Assembly: GCA_026214975.1 (NCBI GenBank)
Contig: CM047807.1
Location: forward strand, 64,955,824-65,019,823
DNA: 64,000 bases
DNA from: Gentiana macrophylla
Taxonomy: Eukaryota; Streptophyta; Magnoliopsida; Gentianales; Gentianaceae
Direction: 5' to 3'
A model generated the notes under the pieces. It ran no database searches. It had not been told where the DNA came from and worked only from the letters and a program-made list of their open reading frames with translations. Below, piece after piece: positions 23,669 through 34,763 of this stretch. A program made the translations under genes and the position numbers. Position 1 is the first letter of the stretch, and each line of letters begins with the position of its first letter.

Positions 23669-25599
23669 ATGGCTCGAAAAAATAAGAAAACCATTGGAGA
23701 AGGCACTGTTCTTGACTCAACCGAGATGAAGTCAAGTTTCGGTGATACACAAAGTTGCAAAGAAACTTTTCTAAAGCTAGTGTTGCTCTCCCTGCAACTC
23801 CTATTGAAGCTCGGGATCGAAATTCATAAGTCTCCATTAAAGATTGACACTGTTCATCATCAGCTTGCTGAGGTCGAACTTGCACCTAGAGTGGATGATG
23901 TTGTTGTTGCTTCTTCCTTGGTGGAGATGAAAGAACCTGCTTCTAAGTGTTGTAATCCTAGAGTTTATGAGGCAATGAGACTGAAATCTGGAAGGCTAGT
24001 TACTCCTGCTGCTACCATTTCTAAAAAGAAGTCTGTCTTGGCTGAAGGTGATTTGGCAGGTATTTCTTCTCTTTCAGAGCTTTTAGAAGTTGAAAAACAA
24101 GATGAACAAGGTGTCATTGACAATTTAAAGATTTGTGGTGTGTCTGAAAAGACACTTGAGAGTGTTAGTGCTCCTGTTGGGCAGGTTTCTGCATCTGTAG
24201 AGCCAGTTTCTGATGGTGGAGTGATAGAACCTGGTTCTTCAGTTGTAGAGCTTGCTTCTGATGGTGTTTCTAGCACTTTAGGACCTGGTGGTGTGATAGA
24301 ATAGGGGACTCAGTTAGAGGTGGATCCTGGTTCTATTGCAAGTAAAGATAATGTTGCCCCTGTTTCTGACAAGGTTGCTGGTGTCTCTGAAAAACCCTCT
24401 GGTGATTATATAGGGCCTAATGCTACTAAAGCTGTGGAGGAGTTTGCTTCCTGGGTTCATATGGTCAAAAAGAACATGGAACCTTCAGATGATGTTGTGC
24501 TATTAACAGATCATGTTGATTGTGTCAATCAAGACACTGTGTTTCTGGAGGAGGAGGATACAAATGATGACTGTATGGAGAAACTGTGTTTGATTGGGAT
24601 CTTCCCTTCTAAATTTCCTGGTAGAGATGATGTCCAAAAGATTATGAATGCTTGGCCTAGAAAGTGCAAATATCACTACCACAATTCTGGGCGGATAGTA
24701 TTCATGTTTGAACCAGAAACTGATCTCAATGAGGTATTGCAGGCTAGTCCCTTCTATGCTTTTGGAAAGCCTTTGCTGTTAAAAAAGATGCATGTTTTGT
24801 TTAACTTCAGTAAAGATGCTTGTACTGTGGTTCCAGTTTGGATTCAGTTGCCTAATCTTCCACTTAGGCTTTGGAAGGATAGGACATTGAGCAAGATCTG
24901 TTCTTTCTTGGGGAGTCCTCAGTATACTGACAAAGTCACAGCTTCTAGAAAATTTTTTAGTTTTGCAAGGTGTCTGGTGGAGATTGATTTAAAGATGGAG
25001 TTGCCTTCTGTCATACCTATTACAATGCATGATGGAAAGGTCCTAAAACAGCCTGTTTTGTATGAGGAAAGGCCCAAGTACTGTTCCAAGTGTAATAAAC
25101 TAGGGCGTAATGTTGAAGGACATGATGATACTAAAACTGAAGTTCCTGCTTTGTATGTGGGTCTAAAAAACCTTGTGTTACTAAACCTAATCCTCCAAAG
25201 ATGAAGAAAGTGGTTGTTCTTGAAGCTGATGGTAAGATAGATGAGGTTCCTGTGGTCCTTAAAGCTCATGATGTCGAAGTGGCTTATGGTCCTGTATCTT
25301 CAAATCTTGATAAAGGCAAAGTAGTGGATACTAGTAACAAAGGGAATGATGTTGATAAACCTGCAACTCCTGTTGCTAATGCTTTTGATATCCTTTCTCC
25401 TGGCAAGAATAAGGTTTGGGCAGATGAGGTAGAAGAGGATGATTTGGCACATAATGGTGGAACTGCTGCTTCTAGTTCTAAGAAATCTAAGAAGAAAAAG
25501 ATAAACAACAGGCATAACACATCTGGTGTTGTTAGAAATGACAAAAACAGAAATGATAGTGTCTCTAGAGGTAGATCACCTCTAGGTAGGCAAAAATGA
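23669..25599 (+). pseudogene. LINE ORF1, RNA-binding protein (decayed)
   Basis: The start ATG at 23669 sits in a good plant context (AGCCATGGCT) and the basic N-terminus MARKNKKTIGEG follows. The first ~220 codons are low-complexity and rich in Val, Ser and Glu. Next comes a folded region with LIGIFPSKFPGRDDVQKIMN and WIQLPNLPLRLWKD (about 24585-24880), typical of the DUF4283-type domain of plant L1 ORF1. A CCHC-like knuckle (YCSKCNKLGRNVEGH, about 25080-25125) and a Lys-rich tail (KKSKKKKINNRH, about 25480) follow. The frame is broken by a TAG at 24302 and by a one-base frameshift in an A run at about 25167-25173. Its stop overlaps the ORF2 start. The product would coat LINE RNA and assist target-primed reverse transcription. 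Confidence 0.85.
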
Positions 25600-28500
25600 T
25601 AGGATTCTGGAATGTTAGAGGGTTCAATAAGGCTTTTAAACAATCTGTTGTTGTTAATTTTCTTAGGCAACATCAGATTACCATATTTGGAATCCTGGAG
25701 ACAAAGTTGTCTCAAAACAGTTTTGATAATTTTTTGTGTAGGAAAGTTCCTTCTTGGAAGTTTGTGGATAATTTTGCAGTTCATTGTAGAAAGAGGATTT
25801 TAGTGATTAGGGATCCTGCTTTTGTTGAGGTTGAGGTCTTGGAGGTGGAGGCTCAATGGATTCATTGCAAGGTGAGGATTCTAGTCTCTGGTGAGTGCTT
25901 TCTGATCACCTTTGTTTATGGTTTGCACACTGCTGGAGATAGAAGGCCTGTGTGGGACAGAATTAGGGAACTCAGTGTTTGTTCCAGCTTTGCCCTGGAT
26001 GGTGTTGGGGATTTTAATGTCGTTCTTTCATTGATGATAAAATGAATGGGACTGCTCTCTACCGAGTATGATTTGCAAGATGGTGTTTATTGTTGTTTGG
26101 ATGCAAACCTTACTGACTTGAACTCCTCTGGTGAGTTCTTTACTTGGCATGATGTCTCGGATTTTATGCAATGAAAAATAAACAAGTAATAAAATAAATC
26201 CGGTTTACCCCAAGTGCAGGGATCGTAGTATAAATGATTACAACGGTCGAATCACGAGGAATCGAGGTTGTTTATCTAGTTTATTAATTCTTCTAAAATT
26301 TGTCACGACTAAAATAACACAAAACAGAACTAAAAACGAAAACGATAAACTGGATAGAGGATCTAGAATCCAAAGCCAGGAAAGATAGTTGTGAAACCTA
26401 AATCTAAACTATAAACTAGAAAAGAAAACAATAAACAACTATAAAGTTGTGACGATGACCATGGTGATTAAACAACGAACAAGCAATGATCCACCGTTCC
26501 CGCAACCCTCAATTTCCCTTCTAAGGCTATCTTGTGAAGATTTAACTAAAATTGTGATTCACCTATCAAAAGTATGAATTTCTAATCTCTTAGATAATTC
26601 GTCTATTAATCTCGTCATCTCTCGATCCTTAAAGATTAACGCTTTCATAACCAAGGTGTAAGATTTATTCAATCTAGCAACCCAGATTTCTAACCTAACA
26701 ACTCTCATTATTTTTAGGTTAAAGATCCAATCTTTCCTCTGGTGATCTAGGTTTACACCGACTCTCGTCACATAGTAAACATCAACAGCAATACATCTCT
26801 CGATTTAAATTTCATAACAATAATAAGCATATAGAAAAGATACGACTTTAATTAAAATCACAAAATGAACCCAAGATTGAAAATAAAGAACTCAATAAAC
26901 GGTTTCACGAGCTTGAACAGATCGCTCACCCTCCGATCAAGATCGTTACAATCCAGAAAGAAAGCGAAACAAAATAAAACCTAATCTAACCTCTCGTCGA
27001 CCGGCGGGGGCACTCGGTCGACCGAGCCTGCCTCTAGCTCGAATTAGGGTTTTCTGTATATGATATGATAATATTTTGATGATGCCTAGGGTTGAGATGT
27101 TGCGTTGTATTTATAGGAATCAAGGTCGGTTTAACTAAGTCGGCTGTTGGACGCCCGTTTAATAGGATGGACGCTCGTTCACTGTATCAGATGCCCGTCC
27201 ATCCTGGACGGGGATAAACGCTCATTCAGCTTTTCCAAATTTACATTCCAAGTTTCACTTGCATCTTTCTCCTTCTATTTAACCTTCAATTGAATATATT
27301 TTTTTAGCTCATCCTATGCCATGCAAATGTACCTACAAGATAATAGAAACGTGCAAAATGTAGAACCATATATATCGATAGAAAATCGCTAATAAAATCA
27401 CGTAATAAGCTCGATTATGCACTTTAATGATTTCCATACGCATTCTTTCAATAAATCCATTAAACACCTAATTTTCTATAACAATTAGTAAAATACGAAG
27501 GAAATTGTTACGAAATAAAGTCATATAAACCGTAAAAATCATCGTTAACACATGCTGCTGGTGTTTTCACTAGGATAGATAGAGTTTTTGTTAATGCTGC
27601 TTGGTTTGACTAGAATTTGGATGCTATGGCTTTTTTTGAGCCTCCTGGCCATCATTCTGACCACTCACCTTGTAAAATCACCCTGTCTACTGATTCTCTC
27701 ACCAAGAAAAAGCCTTTCAAGTTCTTTAATATGTGGTTGCAGCATGCCAGTTATACTAACATTTTGACTCAGAGCTGGGGCTTGATATTGAAGGCACTGC
27801 AATGTATCAACTGTGTAAGAGGCTAAAGAGACTAAAAGAACCTCTGAGGTTGCTGAACAACAAACATTTTGCTCATATTTCAGTTAGGTCTAGAAGTGCT
27901 CAGAATCTGCTTGGTAATCTTCAGTCCCAGTATATTTTGGGGCCTACAGATTTGTTGGCTTCTCAGATTTTGGATCAGAAGAGGTTTTGTATTGGATTGG
28001 AGGCTGCTGAGGCATCTTTTCTGTCTCAGAAAGCTAAAGGTGTTTATATAAAGCTCAGTGACAGGGGGTCTAAATTTTTCCACTATATTGTTAAAGGGAA
28101 TATTGCAAGGAGGCACATTACTTGTATTAAACTTGCAGATGGATCTTTTACCACTTCTTATGATCAAGTTTGTGATGCTTTTGTGGATTTATATACTGAA
28201 CTTTTGGGGACACAGTCTACTGCTGGTCCTGTTGAGGTTGATGTGGTAAATGCTGGTCCTAGGGTTCCTGTTGCTGCTGCTGATCATTTATTGAGGAATG
28301 TTTCTGTAGTTGAAATTAAAGAAACTATGTTTTCCTTTTCTGATGACAAAGCCCCTGGACCAGATGGATTCTCTGCTGGTTTTTTCAAAAAGTATTGGGA
28401 TATTATGGGTGAAGACTTCACTAAGGTCGTGTTGGAGTTCTTTGAAAATGATGCTCTTCTCGCAGATTAACCATCTTTATTATTGCTTTGATTCCTAAAT

Positions 28501-30231
28501 CTAGCCATGTTGTTTCAGTGGGTGACTACAGGCCTATCTCCTGCTGCAATGTTACTTATAAGGTGATCTCTAAAATTTTGGCTTCCAGACTTTCTACTTG
28601 CCTTCCTGATCTTATAGATGAGGCACATGCTGGGTTTGTTGATGGTAGAGCCATGTCAGACAACATTTTCCTTTGCCAAGAGTTGATCAGGCATTATGGA
28701 GTGAAAAGGGGCCCCCCAAGGTGTTTGATTAAGGTGGATATCAAGAAGGCCTTTGATTCTATTCATTAGTCTTTCTTGGAGGCTTTTCTGAGGGGTTTTG
28801 GCTTTCCAGACAGGTTTGTAGGGTGGATAATGCTTTGTGTTACTACTACTTCTTATTCACTCTCTATAACTAGGGAAATGAAGGGATTCTTCCCTGGAAA
28901 ACGAGGTTTGAGGCAAGGTGACCCTCTTTCTCCCTTTCTGTTTGTTATTTGTATGTAGTACATATCCAGGATGCTAAGAATACTAGGTGAGGATTCTGAG
29001 TTTAATTATCATGCTGGTTGTCAGAATCTCAAGATAAGCCATCTTGCCTTTGCTGATGACCTGATGTTGTTTGCTAGAGGTGATCATATTTATGTTACCT
29101 TATTGATGAGTTGTTTAACTTCATTTGGTGAATGCTCTGGTTTGTCTCTAACTGTTGAAATCGTGAGATGTTCTGCTGTTAGTTTAAGTGATGATGACAA
29201 GTTGGATCCGCTTGACATCATCTGGTTTTAAAGGAAGGGTGTTACCTATTAGATACCCGGAATTCCTTTGTGTGTTGTTAGACCAATGTTGGACATTATG
29301 ATCCACTTTGCTTACATCTTTGAGGAGTTATTTCATGATTTGGAAAGGTTCAACCCTATCTTATGCAGCGAGTTCTGACTTATCCTTTCGTAATTCGGGG
29401 TTCATCTGCTTCGTTAGGAATTTTCCTATTATTGGCAAAGTGTTAGGTTGAAGTTGGATCACCGTGTAGGAGGTTCTTGTGGGGGGGTTCTTGTGACTCC
29501 TTCAGAAAGTCCTTGGTGAGTTGGGAAGATGTTTGTGTACCTAAAAATGAGGGTGGACTTGGGATATTTCAGTTGGATGCTTGGAATTTGGACCTCCTGT
29601 GTAGAATCCTGTGGAATTTCCAAAGCAAGAAGGACTGTCTATGGGTCAAATGGATCAGTGAGGAGTACTTGAAGAATTTGGATATCTGGGGTTATCAGTG
29701 CAAGTATGGGGATTCTGCCTTGATCAAGGTTTTGTTTAGAATCAGGGACAGGATTCTGGATGCTGCTGGCTCCTCTGATGCTGCTGTGGCCTTGTTGCAA
29801 TCCTAAAGCACTGTTTCATGCTGTGGATGGCTTTGAAGAATTGTTTAATCACTATTGATAGGTTGGTTTTTGATGACAAGACCTGCTCACTCTGTGGATT
29901 GGTGAATGAATCTGGCTCCCATTTGTTTTTCCAGTGTCCTACTTCTTGTTTGGTTTGGGGAAAAATTTGTTTGTGGCTTGGCATCAGTAGGAGATTAGAG
30001 ACTGTGGTTAGTTCTGTTCGATGGATTGGCAGAAAGTGTAAGGGTACCTCTTTTGGGAATGTGGCCAGATCTGCTTCTCTCTCTGTTGTGGTGTATTGGC
30101 TTTGGCATATGAGGAATAAGAGGAGATTTGAAGGCATTTTAATGAACATGCCTGATATTTTGCACTGTATTAAGACTCACATCTACTATATAATGCAGGC
30201 TGCTTTTCCTTTGTACACTTTTACCCCATGA
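25596..30231 (+). pseudogene. LINE ORF2, endonuclease-reverse transcriptase (decayed, interrupted)
   Basis: ATG 25596 overlaps the ORF1 stop as ATGA. The N-terminal endonuclease shows WNVRG, LETK, FVYG and GDFN (25610-26020). After the solo LTR it resumes at about 27556 with FTRIDR and the catalytic SDHSP (about 27655). The reverse transcriptase follows: KAPGPDGFS (28350), YRPISCCNVTYK (28530), KVDIKKAFD (28735), GLRQGDPLSPFLF (28908) and catalytic FADD (29051). A C-terminal zinc-binding region (CSLCGLVNESGSHLFFQC, 29886) ends at TGA 30229-30231. Stops replace Trp codons (about 27609, 28768, 28957) and there are frameshifts near 26020, 28470 and 29230. It cannot make an active enzyme. Confidence 0.9.
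26172..27550 (-). repeat. Solo LTR inserted in the LINE endonuclease
   Basis: This 1379-bp block interrupts the endonuclease frame. On the minus strand it begins TGTTAACGATGATTTTTACGG and ends TTTTTCA, with the TG...CA ends of an LTR. It resembles the LARD LTRs in having a TATA box (minus CCTATAAATAC, about 27106-27116), a TCGGTCGACCGA palindrome (27014) and a repeated GACGCCCGTT-type motif (27149-27240). It has no internal region or primer site. Only ATGC is shared by the flanks (26166-26169, 27552-27555), so its duplication is imperfect or lost and the exact ends are uncertain by a few bases. Confidence 0.75.
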
Positions 30232-30555
30232 TGTTAGGGTTTTGTACATCTTTTGTGTTGTCTTTTGGTATTTGTTGGTGGTTGTTTGAGATTATTTGTT
30301 TTTCTCTACACCCTAAGGGATAGGCTCTGTGAGTTATGCTCTCATATGATTTTGCAGTTTTTGAGTGTTGATAGGGGTTTAGTGGATGTTGTTTCTTGTA
30401 GCATATAACCTCAGGGGTCTTATGCTACCTGAAATCAACAAATCTAACCTCTTCTCAACATTTTGTAGAAACTAGCCTAGCACCTTTGTTTAGGATGTAG
30501 CTCTTGTAGTTTGCATAGCTTGGTTTAATATATTTACATTTAACCAAAAAAAAAA
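30232..30555 (+). other. LINE 3' untranslated region and poly(A) tail
   Basis: The 313 bp after the ORF2 stop are T/G-rich (TTTTGTACATCTTTTGTGTTG) as in plant LINEs. They end AACCAAAAAAAAAAAA before the duplicated target site. No open frame. Confidence 0.85.
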
Positions 30556-32213
30556 AAGACACTACTGAAAACCCTAAGTACCTCGTTTATGTGATCACAT
30601 AACTCATACACAAGAGGATTGAGTTAGTGAGATGTACTTAAAATTAACTTAGTCCGTAGCGTTTATTAATCTGAGTACAGTCTCATGATTAATTTGCTAT
30701 TATTGCGCCTGAACACTTTAGTGTGACACCTTATCCGGATCGCCGGTAATAGGGTACCTAATGGGGCATTTATATATGATGATGATCATATAGAAATGGA
30801 CCGATTTGATTTGAGTTCTCGATATAATTCCGTAATCGAGAAGTCTTATCGAATCACAAGATGATCATATATGGATTAATCTCAATCCTGAGTTGATCAC
30901 AGACGACTGCTTGGACTAGGGTAGGATTTGATGTGTTAGTAAGGAACACTTCGCAGTATGTGGTCCAACACTTCTCGTTGGCTCTATTCTGGGATGAGTG
31001 AGTAGTCTGTGTTATCACAGATATGGAATCCATTCCTTCCCTCGGGAAGTAGACAGACAGTTCTCTTATTTGTTAACCCTAGAAATTGATCGATGGGCCC
31101 AGTTCATACTATGTTAGTGGTGAACTAATTGATCACTAGGGGGTTAATGGTAAATAAGGATAATATGCTTCGAGAAGGGTTTACGGAGATATCCGTATGT
31201 AATGATTATATCAGTGGACGCTTATTAACTCATAGGTGAGTGTACGTTTATATCTATATTCAGCAGAGTTCAGTTTCGGGTTTATGGTGGTGTAATCCCG
31301 GAATTAATAAATTGAATATAATTGTTCGGTCTGACGAATAATTTTATTTAATTTATTGTAGCTACTAAATATGGGTCCATGGTCCGCGACATGACTCCTA
31401 ACATAGCATATGTTTTCTCGTTGTTTCACCTCAATTATAATTAAATAGTTGGATTGGACTATTTAATTGATATGTGGATTAATTGTTTAGTTGGACTAGA
31501 TAATTAAATACATGGAAAAGAAATTTTTCGTGGACTCGGCCCATTGTGGTGTAACATGCGCATGACCTAATTGTTTGGGTCTATGGCCGTATGTTATTAA
31601 TTGTTATTTGTTAGGAAATTAGTTTTCTTAATAAATAATAAGAAATGTGATTATATTATTTATGTGTTAAATAATTTAAGGAAGAGAAAATCTTTTGTAT
31701 ATCCTAATTAATTTAGGAATATTTTAGATTTATCTTTTTAAGGAAAATGATTAATTTAATAATTATTGGTTAATTATTAAATCCTTGGAGGACAATGATT
31801 ACTCTCCTAAATAAAGAGAGTTCTCCCAAGCCTTTTTGACAATCACATTACACGCATATTGGTGTGTATTATTGCTTAGAGTTTTCGGCTATAATACTAG
31901 GGTTTTGAGTTGGGATAATCCTCAGGATTATTCCGGTAGCATATCATGGAGGTCCGGCGGCTTGAAACACCATCCACTTGGTGTTGCTTGGAGATACACG
32001 TCGGAAGACTGTGGCTTCTCATCTGGCTTGGATCTTGGATTGAAGATTGTTCTTGGAGTTTATTCACCATAAACTGGTAAGCAATCTAACCCCCTCGTAG
32101 GTTAGATCTATTTATTTTATGTATTTTGGTTGACTGGATCTAGATCTATACTATTCCGCTGCGTAATCGGGTGGATCTTTGATCCATCCGGTGATATTAC
32201 ATCTAACAGTCAA

Positions 32214-32392
32214 CAGATCAGAAGTAAAACCCATGAAGATATATCTTTCATAAATATGTTTTAATTTCCTTTTTACAATTTTGTAACATCTCAAAACAAA
32301 TTTCAATGAATAATAAAAAGAGTTTTCCAGTTTTTGTGTTTATCTTTTTGCTTAGCTTTTTGTGGGTGTTGGCATCCTAAAAAACGGAAAAT
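32214..32392 (+). mobile_element. Copia-A pre-LTR segment with decayed polypurine tract
   Basis: It continues 1-474 across Copia-B. After a probable stop it looks like a 3' untranslated stretch (AATAATAAAAAG). It ends GGCATCCTAAAAAACGGAAAAT before TGTTTG, resembling the Copia-C tract GCATCATCAAAAAGGGGGAAAT before TGTTAGG, so the LTR that follows is a 3' LTR. Confidence 0.6.
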
Positions 32393-34178
32393 TGTTTGAA
32401 ATAATTAGGTTTTGATGATAAAGCCATAATGAAGAGTTCCAAACCCGCTGTTATAGATTCAATAAAAAAGATGTTTAGTACTGAATGTATAGGTTTACTA
32501 GAGTCTGATATTGTATAAGTTAAACCAGAGAAGCGTTGTAATAGAAATCATATAAGTTATAGTGGAGTCTGGGATATCATGTTGAGTATTCCTGAAAAGT
32601 GCAAACTCAGCTGAAAAATCAGGGAGCTGAAGAGTTGTAGGACTGAGGGATCAAACTCAGTTTATGAAGTTTGAAGTCTGAAGGTTGAGGTTTCATACTT
32701 AGTAATGAAGACTAAGCCAAGGCTATAAAGTTAGACTTCAGGTAAGTATGTGATGGCCTGGATTAGATTTATAGACTTTTTATTTGAAGGTTTGAGATTC
32801 AGAGGACATGTGATGAAGGATCTTAATTAATCTTAAAAGTGGTGTAATTTGATCAGATCAATTATGATCAGATGAATAGAATCTGCTGCTCAAGAACATA
32901 AAACAGACCAGCAAGATGAAGTTAGTTGATTGAAGACTAAGAAACAGCCAGTTGAGTATAATGAAACTCAACAAAGCAAGACAAATCATCTACTGAGTTT
33001 TGGTTCTGAATATATTGATCCATTAACAAGAAATGTTCAAAGATAAGGATCATATGTTCTTAGATAAAATCAATGGAAATATTAATAGTCACATGAATAT
33101 TCTAAAGAGATTTAAATTTGTAAGAGTTTCATTGGTTAATAGCATGTCACTGTCAGAAGGACACAGACACAGACAACAACGGAGCGGACAAGCAGAGGAT
33201 GTCGGCATTGTTTTCTGGAAAAATCCAAGAAAACGACTATTTGGATTCAAATTCTGATCGTTGGATTTCCACCTATAAATGGAGGACTTGGAATCCAAAA
33301 GAAGCAAGCAGTGCATAATTTTGTGAGAAATTAAGAGCAAGTTATAAAGGTGAAAAATATCAAGTTAACACTACAGAGTTCTGCTAATAGACTTTTTTTG
33401 CATAATATAGATATCTTCAAGTGATATAATATTTCAAGGATATTCTAGCATCTAAAAACTTGAAGAACATGAGCATCTGAGATACATTATGTATATCCAG
33501 ATCAATGCTCAAAAGGAAGAATCACTTTCGTGATTCAACCTCAACTTTTTTATCCACAAATGGTTTTGGACAATGAATCATCTGCTAGAATGAATGAGGG
33601 TCTTTGAGAAGGAGTAGTATGTCGTGAAGTTGTTGAAGAGGAAACCCAACCATTAATGGAACATTGAAACAGACTTAGTGAAGTAGCAATCCTATCTGCC
33701 AAGGACTAAGTGTTCGAGATTGTGAAGATGTGAACTTTGAGGGAAGGACATTGACTTTTTATCTATAGTATCTTGTAACTGTACCTTAAGTACAATAGTG
33801 AATTCCTCCAACATCATAGGAGAAGGGGAGCCGTAGAGGATTACACCACCATAAACTTCCATAAACAAAATTTGTGTTTTTACTTTCCTGCATTCATTCA
33901 TTACTTGGCTTACATTTTGACTGCTTACAATAACGTTGCATTGATCACTGATCTCGGCACAAAACACAACAATTGTTGAGTATTTATCAGTTGCATATAA
34001 CATAAGAATAACAATCTGTAAAGTCTTTAATTAATCCGCTGCATATCACACATCTGAGCTGAATACTCAGCACACTAATCTGTCAGCTGAGTTATAATCT
34101 CTTTGGAATAAGTTTTTAAGTGACAAGTTTATTCACCCCGCCTATAAACTTGTCTTAAGCCTTTCCAAGAGACCAACA
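32393..34178 (+). repeat. Copia-A 3' LTR
   Basis: Begins TGTTTGAAATAATTAGGTTT and ends AGAGACCAACA. It is homologous to the Copia-D 5' LTR (57767-59907) at the start (GTTTTGATGAT), at ACTAGAGTCT, at TAAAGTTAGACTTCAGG and at the end (CCTTTCCAA...ACCAACA). A TATA box CTATAAATGG is at 33273. No 5-bp duplication can be checked because the other LTR lies outside the window. Confidence 0.8.
33273..33282 (+). promoter_or_regulatory. TATA box in Copia-A LTR
   Basis: ACCTATAAATGGAGGACTTGG aligns with ACTATAAATAGAGGGCCTTG in the Copia-D LTR (59021), so the TATA box and the bases after it are conserved between copies. Confidence 0.65.
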
Positions 34179-34763
34179 CACGATTCTGTAATCAAACACC
34201 AAAAGTAGAGAATCTTGACAATATCTGTAAAATCAGAGAAATGACTGATATGGAAGGAAATCACTAAATTCATTGCGAGCAATCACAAATCATGGATTCA
34301 TATGCACAATATTGAATCAATAACTTTATGCACTGATTTCGGGCACCATAACTCAACACATGGAATAAAATCTTGTAGAGATTAGTTCAAATCAGCACAT
34401 AAGAGACATGGATTTGATTACTGAGAATAAAAACTAGAAATAGATGGTCGAAAATGTGTGAAATGTTTCAGAGAACGAGGATGGAAATAAATGTTGTGAG
34501 ATGATAAAAATCAAGAAGAGAGAAGATTGGGGGATGCAAGATTTTCTCAGCTAAGGGTTCGCGAAAGCATGTGAAATGAATGGTAGAGTCGGGTTTTAGT
34601 CTTATAAGGAGAGAGGTGAGGTGGGTCTAGGTTTAGAGGCCGTTAACGGTGACCAGACGGCTAGGCTTTGACAAAAGGGTTGGGTTTAAGCAAAGAATGG
34701 TTCAACATCAATATAATTACAAAAATTAAAAACAAATTATAAAAAAAAATTATATTTTATATC
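34179..34763 (-). other. Unassigned, possibly unique host DNA; candidate 5' leader of a gene on the minus strand
   Basis: These 585 bp between two LTRs match no other part of the window and show no transposon signature. On the minus strand there is a TATA-like CCTTATAAGAC (34600-34610). CT-rich leader-like DNA follows (CAATCTTCTCTCTTCTTG, about 34517-34534). Later, TTTGATTACAGAATCG (about 34182-34197) could be a 3' splice site just before the Copia-A LTR boundary. No convincing coding sequence is visible. A truncated gene promoter is an inference. Confidence 0.35.

Larger units (their letters stand above)
23508..30555 (+). mobile_element. L1-type LINE, nearly full length, interrupted by a solo LTR
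   Basis: It is flanked by a perfect 17-bp duplication (AAGACACTACTGAAAAC) at 23491-23507 and 30556-30572, and ends in a poly(A) tail at about 30545-30555. It has two ORFs: an RNA-binding ORF1 with a zinc knuckle, then an ORF2 with apurinic endonuclease, reverse transcriptase and a C-terminal zinc-binding region, the order of plant L1 (Cin4-like) elements. Without the nested solo LTR (26172-27550) it is about 5.67 kb. A 160-bp 5' leader precedes ORF1, so little or nothing is missing at the 5' end. Both ORFs are disrupted. Confidence 0.95.
475..32208 (+). mobile_element. Copia-B, giant non-autonomous copia-type LTR retrotransposon with nested insertions
   Basis: The ends are TGTTAGGTGTAGTGCCC (475) and CATCTAACA (32208), flanked by a perfect 5-bp duplication GTCAA at 470-474 and 32209-32213. 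The primer-binding site at 9800 matches initiator-Met tRNA (TGGTATCAGAGCC). A purine tract AGTGGGAGA lies just before the 3' LTR. Without its insertions the LTRs are about 1.77 and 1.74 kb and the element about 9.7 kb. No gag, protease, integrase or RT is recognisable, so it would need enzymes from another copia element. Four insertions are nested in it: LARD-1 (5' LTR), a retroposon and a CACTA element (interior), and a LINE (3' LTR). Confidence 0.93.
23401..32208 (+). repeat. Copia-B 3' LTR, split by a LINE
   Basis: The LTR is 23401-23507 plus 30573-32208, joined across the LINE and its second 17-bp duplication. It matches the 5' LTR throughout and ends CATCTAACA before the GTCAA duplication. 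Confidence 0.93.

Noticed and set aside
24919..25784. Minus-strand frames of 116 and 166 codons over LINE ORF1/ORF2
   Set aside because: These are antisense shadows of the LINE coding strand, where domain motifs are clear.
31836..32072. 78-codon plus frame in the Copia-B 3' LTR
   Set aside because: It lies in U5 of the LTR, and the equivalent stretch of the 5' LTR is disrupted. There is no coding constraint.
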